The notes beneath the pieces were generated by a model. It saw only the letters and a program-made list of their open reading frames with translations. It had not been told where the DNA came from and searched no databases. Made by a program: the position numbers and the translations under genes. Positions 17,159-24,898 of a DNA stretch of 64,000 bases are shown piece after piece (positions within the stretch are counted from its first letter, which is position 1; every line of letters begins with the position of its first letter). This stretch comes from UBA3210 sp048359995 (GTDB lineage: Bacteria; Bacillota_I; Bacilli_A; RFN20; CAG-449): the NCBI GenBank assembly GCA_048359995.1, contig DBGCPK010000019.1:34170-98169 (forward strand). Direction: 5' to 3'.

Positions 17159-18637
17159 ATGGATACATTACAAGTGTTGAAAGATATAGGTCAAAGAAAC
17201 AACGGAGATGTGTATTTAGGCGTCGTAGGACCTGTCAGAGTAGGGAAATCGAGTTTTATCAAGCGATTTATGGAAGTGGTCGTTTTGGATCAGATTCAGA
17301 GCGAAGATGATAAAAAAAGAGCCAAAGACGAACTGCCTTTGTCCGGACAAGGGAAGACGATTACGACGATCGAACCTAAATTTATTCCCGCGAACGCGAT
17401 TGCCATACCGGTCGACGACGCATTAAGCGTCAATATACGAATGATCGATTGCGTCGGTTATATCATCGATTCCAGCAACGGATATCTCGAAGACGGAAAG
17501 ATGAGAATGGTGAAAACGCCGTGGTTCAGCGACGCGATTCCTTTCGACGAAGCGGCGAAAATCGGCACGCAGAAAGTGATTAAGGACCATTCGACATTGG
17601 GAATCGTTATTCTTTCGGACGGTACGGTCAACGATTTTACCCGATTGGATTTCTATTCGGCGGAGAGAAAAGTTCTCGAAGAAGTCAAGAATCAGGAAAA
17701 GCCTTTCGTCATCGTTTTAAACAGCCGAACGCCGCACAGCGAACAGACGCTGAAAATCCGCGAAGAACTCGAAGCCACGTATCAGGTTCCGACCGTAACG
17801 ATGGACGTCGTCAATATGACCAGAGAAGACGCGACGAACCTTTTGAAAGAAGCCCTCTATCAATATCCGATCTCCGGCATCGATATCTCTTTGCCGAAAT
17901 GGGTGGATTCTTTGGACGAAAGCCACTATATCAAGGTTTCGATTAACGAGTCGTTGGAAAAGGCCGTCGACCAAGCGAAAATCGTCAAAGACGTCGACAA
18001 GATCAACCAGGTTCTTTTGGAAAACGAATACTTGAGCGAAGTCAAGATCACCGGAGTGGATACGGGAACGGGCATCGTTTCGGTTCAGCTCACCGTAAAG
18101 GAAGACCTTTACGAGGTGGTTTTGGAAGAATTGGTCGGATGCAAAATCACCGATAAATCGGAATTGATTCACTTGCTGAGTCAATACGTCAAAGCGAAAA
18201 AGGATTACGATCTGATCGGAAGCGCGCTGGAAATGGCCAATGCCACCGGTTACGGATTCGCTTCCAGCCCGATCGGAGAGATCAAGATCGACAAGCCGGA
18301 ATTGTGCAAAAACGGCAACCGTTACGGGTTGAAAGTCAAAGCCGCCACATCCTGTTATCACATCATCAAGGTCGATATCAATACTTGTTTCGAACCGATT
18401 TTAGGCGGAAAAGACCAAGCGGATTATTTCTTGGACTATTTGAATAAAGCGTATGAAAGCGACGGATTGGCGATACTGGATTGCGAATTGTTCGGCAGGA
18501 AATTCAAGGACATTCTGCAAGAGTCCATCTCGTCGAAACTCAACAATCTCCCTGAACCGATCAAACAGAAGTTGCAGCAGATCATCAAGATCATTTCCAA
18601 CAAAGGAAAAGGAAATCTGATCGCATTTGTCTTTTAA
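17159..18637 (+). CDS. spoIVA: Stage IV sporulation protein A
   Basis: A 492-residue SpoIVA, the same length as in Bacillus subtilis. SpoIVA is an ATPase that polymerises on the mother-cell face of the forespore and is the base on which the coat is assembled. The Walker A loop G24-P-V-R-V-G-K-S-S is preceded by the conserved GDVYLGVVG. The ATG at 17159 follows GGGAGG; the start seven codons upstream lacks a site. Its presence is strong evidence that the organism makes endospores. Confidence 0.97.
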   Translation: MDTLQVLKDIGQRNNGDVYLGVVGPVRVGKSSFIKRFMEVVVLDQIQSEDDKKRAKDELPLSGQGKTITTIEPKFIPANAIAIPVDDALSVNIRMIDCVGYIIDSSNGYLEDGKMRMVKTPWFSDAIPFDEAAKIGTQKVIKDHSTLGIVILSDGTVNDFTRLDFYSAERKVLEEVKNQEKPFVIVLNSRTPHSEQTLKIREELEATYQVPTVTMDVVNMTREDATNLLKEALYQYPISGIDISLPKWVDSLDESHYIKVSINESLEKAVDQAKIVKDVDKINQVLLENEYLSEVKITGVDTGTGIVSVQLTVKEDLYEVVLEELVGCKITDKSELIHLLSQYVKAKKDYDLIGSALEMANATGYGFASSPIGEIKIDKPELCKNGNRYGLKVKAATSCYHIIKVDINTCFEPILGGKDQADYFLDYLNKAYESDGLAILDCELFGRKFKDILQESISSKLNNLPEPIKQKLQQIIKIISNKGKGNLIAFVF

Positions 18638-18708
18638 AAATCTCGGTTCGATATTGAAATCGGCGAAAGATTGTGTTAATTTATTCCCATATTGGAGTAA
18701 GCCGCATT

Positions 18709-18999
18709 ATGAACAAATCCGAACTGATCAACGAGGTTTTCAATCAAACGATCATGCCGAAGAAGGACTGCGCCCGCGCCGTCGATGCGGTATTCGAGAT
18801 TATCCTCGCGGAATTGGAAAAAGGAAACAGCGTGAAGGTCGCCAATTTTGGGATTTTCGAAATCAAACGGATTCCGGAGAGAAAAATCACCAATCTGCAT
18901 AGCGGTGAGATCGTCTCCGTTCCGGCGCAGGAGACGGTGAGATTCCGTCCCGCGCGGAAAATCAAAGCGAAAATCAACGAAAGGTCATCGGAAAGGTGA
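18709..18999 (+). CDS. hup: HU-family nucleoid-associated DNA-binding protein
   Basis: A 96-residue HU/IHF family protein: MNKSELINEVF start, the VANFGIFEIKRIPERK strand pair and the ETVRFRPARKIK DNA-binding arm. HU bends and compacts DNA as a dimer. The arm has N-L-H-S-G-E in place of the common N-P-x-T-G, so its intercalating proline is shifted or missing. GGAG lies 11 bases before the ATG at 18709. A terminator hairpin overlaps its stop codon. A weak promoter candidate (TTGAAA at 18654) lies upstream. Confidence 0.9.
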   Translation: MNKSELINEVFNQTIMPKKDCARAVDAVFEIILAELEKGNSVKVANFGIFEIKRIPERKITNLHSGEIVSVPAQETVRFRPARKIKAKINERSSER

Positions 19000-19010
19000 C
19001 CTTTTTTCTT
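18980..19010 (+). terminator. Intrinsic terminator overlapping the HU stop codon
   Basis: AAAGGTCA/TGACCTTT, 8-bp stem with a 9-base loop and a T6 run. The TGA of the HU gene is the first codon of the right arm. Confidence 0.85.
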
Positions 19011-19065
19011 TGACCGCCCAAGATTCTTCCTCTACGCGGAATAGGCTATCTTAGGAGGATGTCTT

Positions 19066-19503
19066 ATGGGAAATATAAATCCTGGACCTTATTACTTCTT
19101 TCCGTTTATGCCGATCCACAAAATTGTGGAAGAGGATAAGAAAGATGTGGCTTATTATGATGAAATCTATTCACCCGAACTTACATTATTGCACGGGAAT
19201 GCGTTTAAAAACGAATATGTGGCCTATAAAAACTACGTACCATCGATCCCTTTTGCCAAGGATCAGCAAGAAAAATTGCTCCGCGAGATACAAATGAACA
19301 GCTTGCTGGCTCACGATCTGAAATTGCATCTCGACGTTTATCCGAAAGACAGAGCGATTTACGAATTGTTTAAAAAATATTCCGAGGAAACGCATCGCTT
19401 GGTTAAAGAATATCAGGATAAATTCGATCCGTTGTTCGCGGGAGGTTCCAAATTCGACGGAATTTTCACTTGGGTGGACAACACGTCTGAGGAGAGGTAT
19501 TGA
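19066..19503 (+). CDS. cotJB: Spore coat protein, CotJA-CotJB fusion
   Basis: A 145-residue protein that reads as two coat proteins in one. Residues 70-145 match CotJB (LLREIQMNSLLAHDLKLHLDVYP, then Y-Q-D-K-F-D-P-L and a tryptophan near the end). Residues 30-68 (YSPELTLLHGNAF, YVAYKNYVPS) resemble CotJA, which is normally separate and just upstream. CotJA, B and C are components of the inner spore coat. GGAGG precedes the ATG. It is followed directly by cotJC. The CotJB half is firmer than the CotJA half. Confidence 0.75.
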   Translation: MGNINPGPYYFFPFMPIHKIVEEDKKDVAYYDEIYSPELTLLHGNAFKNEYVAYKNYVPSIPFAKDQQEKLLREIQMNSLLAHDLKLHLDVYPKDRAIYELFKKYSEETHRLVKEYQDKFDPLFAGGSKFDGIFTWVDNTSEERY

Positions 19504-19505
19504 TT

Positions 19506-20066
19506 ATGTTTGTTTATGAAAAAAGATATGCTTTTCCGGTAGAAATTCATCATCGCAATTTGAAGCTGGCTAAGGCTTTGTACGCGCAGTTCGGAGGACC
19601 GAACGGAGAACTCGGTGCTTGCTTGCGTTACTTCGCGCAATCCTTTACCATGCCGGACGATAGAGGACGCCGTCTACTGAAAGATATCGCCACGGAAGAA
19701 ATGGGGCATGTCGAAATGATCTGCGCGATGATCACGCAACTGACCAAAGGAGCCGGCGTCAAGGAATTGGAAGAAGCCGGACTTTGCTGCGCTTATGCCA
19801 TCAACGGAACCGGTCTCGGAATCAACGATTGCAACGGCGTGGCCTTTTCGACGCAGAATATCGGCGTTACTTCGGATTATAAAGCCGATCTTACCGAAGA
19901 TATGGCAGCGGAAGAACGGGCGAGAAGCACATACGAGCATCTCATCGATCTAACCGACGATCGGGAATGCATTGCGATTCTGCTTTTCTTGAGGCAGAGG
20001 GAAGTGGTTCACTACAATCGGTTCAAAGAATTATTGGAAGTGTACAATAAAGAATTTCAAAAGTAG
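19506..20066 (+). CDS. cotJC: Spore coat protein CotJC, manganese-catalase family
   Basis: A 186-residue ferritin-like protein of the CotJC/Mn-catalase family. Two glutamate-histidine clusters for a dimetal site are visible (ATEEMGHVEMI near residue 63-73 and ERARSTYEHLI plus REVVHYNRF later). CotJC sits in the spore coat and may detoxify peroxide. The ATG at 19506 has GGAGAGG upstream; the two codons before it from a TTG are rejected. It is tail to tail with the NAD synthetase gene, with only three bases between stop codons. Confidence 0.92.
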   Translation: MFVYEKRYAFPVEIHHRNLKLAKALYAQFGGPNGELGACLRYFAQSFTMPDDRGRRLLKDIATEEMGHVEMICAMITQLTKGAGVKELEEAGLCCAYAINGTGLGINDCNGVAFSTQNIGVTSDYKADLTEDMAAEERARSTYEHLIDLTDDRECIAILLFLRQREVVHYNRFKELLEVYNKEFQK

Positions 20067-20069
20067 CCG

Positions 20070-22163
20070 TTAATCGTCGCTGAGTTCGCGGAGGAATTCT
20101 TCCGCGGAAATGTCGCTCGGAAGTCTCAGATCGCTTCTCGGAGAAAGGCTGACTTCGCTGATCTTTGGTCCGTCGGGAGAACAGGAGCGTTTAAATTGAT
20201 GGGTAAAGAAGCGTGTGAGAAATCGACTCAGCCACTTTTTGATCGTTTCTTTCGAATAATCGTTAGCAAAAACGATCGAGGCGAGATGATAGACTTTTTT
20301 TACGCTTAAACGGTGGTAGACGAAGTGATAGAGGAAGAAATCGTTGAGATCGTAAGGACCGATCACATCTTCGGTGATCTGCGCGATTTCTCCTTTTTGA
20401 TCCGGCGGAAGAAGTTCGGGAGAAACCGGCGTACTCCAAATGTCGAGAAGATCGTCGGCGATTTCCGGATACGTTTCCGCCGCTTCTTTTACCATTTGAC
20501 GAATCATCGTTTTCGACAGCGAGCAGTTGACGTTGTACATCGACATATGATCGCCGTTGTAGGTCGACCAACCCAAAGCGATTTCGCTTAAATCTCCCGT
20601 GCCGACGACGATGCCCCCGATTTGGTTCGCGTAATCCATCAGTATCTGCGTTCTTTCGCGGGCTTGCGCGTTTTCGTAAGCGACACCGCGTTCGTTCGGA
20701 TCGATGTGAAGATCCTTTAAATGCTGCATGACGGCATCGCGAATATCGATCGAGATGAGGGAAACTCCCAGTTTCTCGCACATTTTCGTGGCATTGTCCT
20801 TGGTTCTTTTCGTAGTTCCGAAACAAGGCATGGTGATGGCATGGATACGCTTGCGGGAGAGTTTCATCTCGTCGAATGCGCGAACGCAGGCGAGCAAAGC
20901 CACCGTCGAATCGAGACCGCCCGAAACGCCGATAACCGCATCGGTGCAGCGAATGCGATTCAGGCGATGAATCAAGGCGCACGCCTGCATTTGATTTGCT
21001 TTTGAGAACAGCGGTTTTTCCGGATCGAAAAACGGGAATCGATCGTACTTTCTCGTTAAAACCGGCGTTGTCAGGACGCATTCGAAAGGGACGACTTTTT
21101 TCGATTCGCGACCTTTCTGATATCCGCCGACCCGACGGGCGATCAAAATTCGGTCGACATCGATTTCCGAAGTGATCGTTTTTTCGGAAAATAACTCGGA
21201 TTCTATCAGCAAACCATCCGGTTCGCAGATAATCGAGTGTCCAGAGAAAAGCGCATCGGTTCCGGATTCGCTTGCAGAAGAAGAACAATAAATGTATCCG
21301 ACGATGCTCCTCATAGACGTGACTTCGACTAAGTTTTTGCGAATCGCGTCCTTATACAACGTTTCGTTGCTCGCAGAGAGATTGCAGATGATCGTCGCGC
21401 CGAGATCGGAAAGGACGGAAGCGCGGGGTTGATTTACCCACAGATCTTCGCAGATTTCCACGCCGATCGCTTCGCTCGGATAACGCTTATTGATGAACAA
21501 AAGATTGTTTCCGAACGGATAATTCTTTCCGTTGATCCGAATCGAAGAAGTCTCCCCGTCAAATCCGTGAAAATATCGCTTTTCGTAAAATTCGTTGTAT
21601 TCCGGAATATACGTTTTCGCAACGACGCCGAGGATTTTTCCTTTATGCATACAGATCGCGCAGTTGTATAGTTTGTTTTCGTAAATCATCGGCGCGCCGA
21701 AAGCGTAGAAAGCGTCGATATCTTCGGTCTTTTTGCCGATATGGGCGATGGCATTTTCCGTTTTTTTCAATAGAGTATCGGACTGAAAAAGGTCTCCGCA
21801 GGTATAAGAAGTAAGGCTCAGCTCCGGAAATACGATGATTTTCGAACCGGCGAAAAAAGCGTCGCGAACTTGACGGATAATTTCTTCGGCGTTTTCGTCT
21901 ACCTGCCCGATCTTTCCGTGCAGGGATACGGCGCTGACTTTGATATATCCTTCCGGATCGTCTTTTTCCTCGAAATCTTCGATATCCACATTCGGCTCAT
22001 CGACCCCGTTTTTTTCGACCTTTTGAGCGTACACTTTTTCGGACATAATCACCAGATCGGAGTAACCGTTTTTCGTGATGTGAATCGGCGATGAACTTTG
22101 ATGACAAAGTTCCGAGATGTCATTGGTTTTTCTTAGATCGGTAATAGGAATAATCTTTTTCAT
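20070..22163 (-). CDS. nadE: Glutamine-dependent NAD+ synthetase with a Phd/YefM antitoxin-like N-terminus
   Basis: A 697-residue protein. Residues 73-697 are a glutamine-dependent NAD synthetase: a nitrilase glutaminase domain with E114, K183 and C238 and the synthetase PP-loop S414-G-G-L-D-S. It makes NAD from nicotinate adenine dinucleotide with ammonia from glutamine. Residues 1-50 (ITDLRKTNDISELC, ITKNGYSDLVIMS) match Phd/YefM antitoxins, which bind DNA and toxins. The ATG at 22163 has AAGGAG before it, and no internal start precedes the enzyme domain. A perfect palindrome lies in the promoter. No toxin gene is adjacent. Confidence 0.9.
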   Translation of the reverse strand: MKKIIPITDLRKTNDISELCHQSSSPIHITKNGYSDLVIMSEKVYAQKVEKNGVDEPNVDIEDFEEKDDPEGYIKVSAVSLHGKIGQVDENAEEIIRQVRDAFFAGSKIIVFPELSLTSYTCGDLFQSDTLLKKTENAIAHIGKKTEDIDAFYAFGAPMIYENKLYNCAICMHKGKILGVVAKTYIPEYNEFYEKRYFHGFDGETSSIRINGKNYPFGNNLLFINKRYPSEAIGVEICEDLWVNQPRASVLSDLGATIICNLSASNETLYKDAIRKNLVEVTSMRSIVGYIYCSSSASESGTDALFSGHSIICEPDGLLIESELFSEKTITSEIDVDRILIARRVGGYQKGRESKKVVPFECVLTTPVLTRKYDRFPFFDPEKPLFSKANQMQACALIHRLNRIRCTDAVIGVSGGLDSTVALLACVRAFDEMKLSRKRIHAITMPCFGTTKRTKDNATKMCEKLGVSLISIDIRDAVMQHLKDLHIDPNERGVAYENAQARERTQILMDYANQIGGIVVGTGDLSEIALGWSTYNGDHMSMYNVNCSLSKTMIRQMVKEAAETYPEIADDLLDIWSTPVSPELLPPDQKGEIAQITEDVIGPYDLNDFFLYHFVYHRLSVKKVYHLASIVFANDYSKETIKKWLSRFLTRFFTHQFKRSCSPDGPKISEVSLSPRSDLRLPSDISAEEFLRELSDD

Positions 22164-22187
22164 ACTTTTAAACTTCTCCTTGACATT

Positions 22188-22216
22188 ATTATAACATAAT
22201 TATGTTCATTTGAACC
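22188..22216 (-). promoter_or_regulatory. Promoter of nadE fusion with a 14-bp perfect palindrome
   Basis: On the minus strand TATAAT occupies 22193-22188, with a poor -35 (TTCAAA or GGTTCA depending on spacing). AACATAATTATGTT at 22193-22206 is a perfect palindrome directly abutting the -10, in the spacer, which is a good place for a repressor. Phd/YefM proteins are known to bind palindromes in their own promoters, and the downstream protein carries such a domain. The link is inference. Confidence 0.6.
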
Positions 22217-22265
22217 GTTTTTACAAAATTGCATCAACTTTCTTTTTTCATCGAATTCTTTTTTC

Positions 22266-22271
22266 TATAAT
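22266..22271 (+). promoter_or_regulatory. -10 box of the ProRS-C-like gene
   Basis: A perfect TATAAT 20 bases before the ATG at 22292, with no clear -35 (T-rich at 22243-22248). It is divergent from the nadE promoter 75 bases away. Confidence 0.5.
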
Positions 22272-22291
22272 GAGAGGGAGAGGAGAAGCCT

Positions 22292-23293
22292 ATGCATCCG
22301 GAGTGTACTGCGTACGATTACGAGAGATTTCGCGAACAAATCAAGAACATTTTAAATAAAAACGAGATTTGTCTTGTTTTGGATTTGCCTACGGAAAAGA
22401 AATTGCAATGCGGAATCCTGTATTTTTCTTTGAATCAATGGGCAGGAGAGGGAGTATTTTTTGATGAATTCAAAGCTCGGAAAAAGTTGCTTGATTTCCT
22501 TTCGGATGTCCGGAAACTTTGTGCCGATAGTTTTTCTTTGGCGACGATCGATTGCAAAGAAATCGGAGAAGACGAGACCTATTTCGTTCTGGTTTTGAAT
22601 TCGGAAAAAGAACCGATTACACTTTTGACTTTTCGGTTGTCGGCAGAGAAGGAAATGGTTACTCTTCGCGTCGAATTTCCCGATGTTTTCGGATTTATCA
22701 AGCAGTATCGAAATCTTCTTTCTCGATCTTCCTCGGTTCCGTCGGATTCTTTTCCCGTCCAAGTCGGCGTGATCGTTTTGAACGATGAAAAGGAGACAGT
22801 TAAAAAATATTGCGAAGAAATCTGCGCTCTTTTGAGAGAAAAATATACCATCGAAGTTTTGCATCTAAATCAAAATTATCGCGATGAAGAAACCCGATGG
22901 CTGGAATCGGGTGTTCCTGCGATCGTGGAAATCGGAAGAATCGCGGCTAAAAATCGTCACGTAATTCTCGTCGGCAGAGAAGAAAGACAGACAGTTCCTT
23001 TCGATTCCATGATAGAGCAGATCGGAAGAATCGGTCGAATAAACAAGGAGAATTTCTTCGGTGCTTCTTTGAAAAGAAATCGCGAATGGATGGAAAAAGT
23101 GAGCGACTATTCTTCGTTGAAACAGGGAAATCGCTTCTGCTGTTGCTTGAATTCGGATTGCTTAAACAGAATACGAGAAGACAAGGGATTTCAGGTGATT
23201 GCGCAGACCTTTTCGGATCGCCTGTTCTCGGAAGAATGTATTCTCTGCGGAAAGAGACCAAAAGCCTGTCTTTTCGGTTTGATGAAAAAGTGA
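22292..23293 (+). CDS. Orphan homologue of the C-terminal half of archaeal-type prolyl-tRNA synthetase
   Basis: A 333-residue protein without a synthetase catalytic core. Residues 155-245 match the anticodon-binding domain of ProRS (PVQVGVIVL, VPAIVEIG, then NRHVILVGR and TVPFDSM), and 280-333 match its C-terminal zinc-binding domain, with C283-C285, C290, C316 and C319. Residues 1-150 are not recognised. It might bind tRNA-Pro or act in regulation, but this is inference. AGGAG precedes the ATG. It is divergent from nadE and ends 60 bases before a tRNA cluster. Confidence 0.7.
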   Translation: MHPECTAYDYERFREQIKNILNKNEICLVLDLPTEKKLQCGILYFSLNQWAGEGVFFDEFKARKKLLDFLSDVRKLCADSFSLATIDCKEIGEDETYFVLVLNSEKEPITLLTFRLSAEKEMVTLRVEFPDVFGFIKQYRNLLSRSSSVPSDSFPVQVGVIVLNDEKETVKKYCEEICALLREKYTIEVLHLNQNYRDEETRWLESGVPAIVEIGRIAAKNRHVILVGREERQTVPFDSMIEQIGRIGRINKENFFGASLKRNREWMEKVSDYSSLKQGNRFCCCLNSDCLNRIREDKGFQVIAQTFSDRLFSEECILCGKRPKACLFGLMKK

Positions 23294-23309
23294 AAAAAGA
23301 AAAAAAGAA

Positions 23310-23338
23310 TTGATATCTATTTTCGGTTATGCTAATAT
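23310..23338 (+). promoter_or_regulatory. Promoter of the tRNA-Ser-Asp-Gly cluster
   Basis: TTGATA at 23310, a 17-base spacer and TAATAT at 23333 end 14 bases before the first tRNA. The three tRNAs are probably one transcript. Confidence 0.6.
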
Positions 23339-23351
23339 TATTGAGCGACAA

Positions 23352-23442
23352 GGAGCAATACCCAAGTTGGTGAAGGGGCGTCCCTGCTAAGGACGTAGAT
23401 CGGGTAACTGGTGCGAGAGTTCGAGTCTCTCTTGCTCCGCCA
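23352..23442 (+). tRNA. tRNA-Ser (GCU anticodon)
   Basis: A class II tRNA with a long variable arm. The acceptor GGAGCAA pairs with TTGCTCC, the loop CTGCTAA carries anticodon GCT, and CCA is encoded at the 3' end. It reads AGC and AGU serine codons. Confidence 0.95.
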
Positions 23443-23445
23443 TCA

Positions 23446-23521
23446 GGACCAGTGGTGTAGTGGCTAACATGTCTCCCTGTCACGGAGAAGATCGCGGGTT
23501 CGATCCCCGTCTGGTCCGCCA
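23446..23521 (+). tRNA. tRNA-Asp (GUC anticodon)
   Basis: The acceptor GGACCAG pairs with CTGGTCC, the anticodon stem TCTCC/GGAGA holds loop CTGTCAC with anticodon GTC, the T-arm GGGTTCGATCCCC is canonical, and CCA is encoded. Confidence 0.96.
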
Positions 23522-23526
23522 TTTAT

Positions 23527-23600
23527 GCAGGTGTAGTTCAATGGTAGAACTTTAGCCTTCCAAGCTAACTACGCGGGTTCGATTCCCGTCACCTGCTCCA
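23527..23600 (+). tRNA. tRNA-Gly (UCC anticodon)
   Basis: The acceptor GCAGGTG pairs with CACCTGC, the loop CTTCCAA carries anticodon TCC, and CCA is encoded. The AT-rich accessory island begins directly after this gene, so its 3' end is a likely integration site. Confidence 0.96.
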
Positions 23601-23610
23601 TTTGAAAACA

Positions 23611-23645
23611 ACTTACGAACCTATAAAGTTCGTGAGTTTTTATTT
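23611..23645 (+). terminator. Intrinsic terminator after the tRNA cluster
   Basis: ACTTACGAAC/GTTCGTGAGT, 10-bp stem with one wobble pair and a 7-base loop, followed by a T-rich run. Confidence 0.8.
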
Positions 23646-23692
23646 TATATAAACAACTATAAGTTCTCTTTCTAGGAAGGAGGACTTTTTTG

Positions 23693-23977
23693 ATGTTAGA
23701 ATTTAAAACTACCCAAACATTAAAACCAAATAATCAAATTTTAGAGGCAATTAAAGACTTTACTTACAAAGTTAAGAAAGGAACAGTAAAACATCTACTA
23801 CATACTAATTTACAAGTTATAGAACCTACTGAATATCTAATTACATATCCTACTACTCTAACAATACTTGAGTATAAAGTAAATGAAATATCTAACAAGC
23901 CATTTTATATCAAGGAACACAATCAAAAATACAATCTTAAAGAAATTGTACAAATTTTAAAAAAGTTTAAAATTTAG
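23693..23977 (+). CDS. Small hypothetical protein, first gene of the accessory island
   Basis: A 94-residue lysine- and threonine-rich protein that I do not recognise. The ATG at 23693 has a very good ribosome site (AGGAAGGAGG), so it is probably a real gene. It contains no membrane helix, signal peptide or clear motif; the second half has a Y-N-L-K-E-I-V-Q-I-L-K-K-F helix. Its AT-rich codons contrast with the genes before the tRNAs and fit transferred DNA. Its position, just inside the island and before a recombinase gene, is like that of small accessory genes of integrative elements. Confidence 0.6.
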   Translation: MLEFKTTQTLKPNNQILEAIKDFTYKVKKGTVKHLLHTNLQVIEPTEYLITYPTTLTILEYKVNEISNKPFYIKEHNQKYNLKEIVQILKKFKI

Positions 23978-23997
23978 ACTACACTTTTTATGTTTTT

Positions 23998-24130
23998 GTT
24001 AGGAAACATATGAAAGGTGTCTGCTTTTTCTTGTTTTAGTTAGGAAACTAATGAAAAAGTGTAAAAAAATGCATAAAATGCAAATTCTTTTTAAAGTCAA
24101 GGGTGTTATTTTGCATTTTAGTTAGGAAAC
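23998..24130 (+). repeat. Three GTTAGGAAAC direct repeats at multiples of 41 bases
   Basis: GTTAGGAAAC occurs at 23998, 24039 and 24121, spacings of 41 and 82 bases. The first two are followed within three bases by ATG with very short frames (9 and 24 codons), and the third precedes the recombinase gene. They look like duplicated translation-start leaders or recombinase-binding repeats. Confidence 0.6.
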
Positions 24131-24151
24131 AAGTGAGGAGATGATTATTTT

Positions 24152-24790
24152 ATGAGATGTGCAGTATATGTAAGAGTTAGTACAGATGACCAAAGAGATA
24201 ATGGTTATTCTATTGGTTCACAGCTTCGTATGATTAAAGAGTATTGTGAAAAGAACGATTATAGTATTGTAGATGTCTATAATGACGCAGGTCATTCAGG
24301 AAAAGATTTAATGCGACCAGAAATGCAAAGATTACTTACAGATATTAAAGCAAAGAAAATTGATAAGTTAGTTGCTATTAAAGTTGATAGACTAACCTGT
24401 AATAATTATGATGGCTTTTGGTTGCTTAACTATTGTGAAGAACACGATGTTAAAATTGAGTTAATATTAGAGCCTTATGATGTGTCTACCGCTAATGGTG
24501 AAATGATATTTGGTATGAATTTAGTATTCGGACAAAGAGAAAGAAAAGAAATTGGAGCAAGAACAAAAAGAGCAATGGAAGAAATGGCTTTAGAACATAT
24601 CCACCCTAGTAAAGCACCCGATGGCTATACTAGAAATAAAGATACAGGTCATTTAGAGGTAGAGCATATTGAAGCACAAGTTGTTAAAGAAATCTTTACC
24701 TATAGTGGGAATATGAGTAGCATCCCAATATGCCTTTGCCTTTATATATGCATTTTCAATCGCGTTTTTTCCATTTTCTTCTATATCTAA
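24152..24790 (+). pseudogene. Large serine recombinase, truncated after the resolvase domain
   Basis: The first ~185 residues are a good serine recombinase: S10 in YVRVSTDDQ is the catalytic serine, followed by the D-R-L-T-C and GMNLVFGQRERKEIGARTKRAMEEMA resolvase helix and the start of the recombinase domain (GYTRNKDTG, EHIEAQVVKEIF). After about base 24705 the sequence becomes a hydrophobic tail unrelated to the family, and the remaining ~300 residues with zinc ribbon and coiled coil are gone. Such enzymes integrate and excise mobile elements. It is probably inactive, a relic of the element that brought the island. Confidence 0.85.
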
Positions 24791-24886
24791 TTTAAAATCT
24801 AAGTCTTTTATAGTTATTAATTTTATTCCGTTTTCTTCAAGTACTTTCTTATATTTTAAAATTTTTTGCCTGATTTGTTGTTGCAA
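24653..24886 (-). pseudogene. Fragment of an unidentified gene, joined to the recombinase remnant
   Basis: A 77-codon minus-strand frame whose first ~60 residues (lysine- and isoleucine-rich, ending in AKAYWDATHIPTIG) look coding, and whose last part is antisense to the recombinase. The real gene was probably cut at about 24705, at the same junction that truncated the recombinase. It lies 12 bases downstream of the glycosylase-like gene on the same strand, so the two were probably an operon. I do not recognise the family. Confidence 0.4.
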
Positions 24887-24898
24887 ATAAAACTTTCA

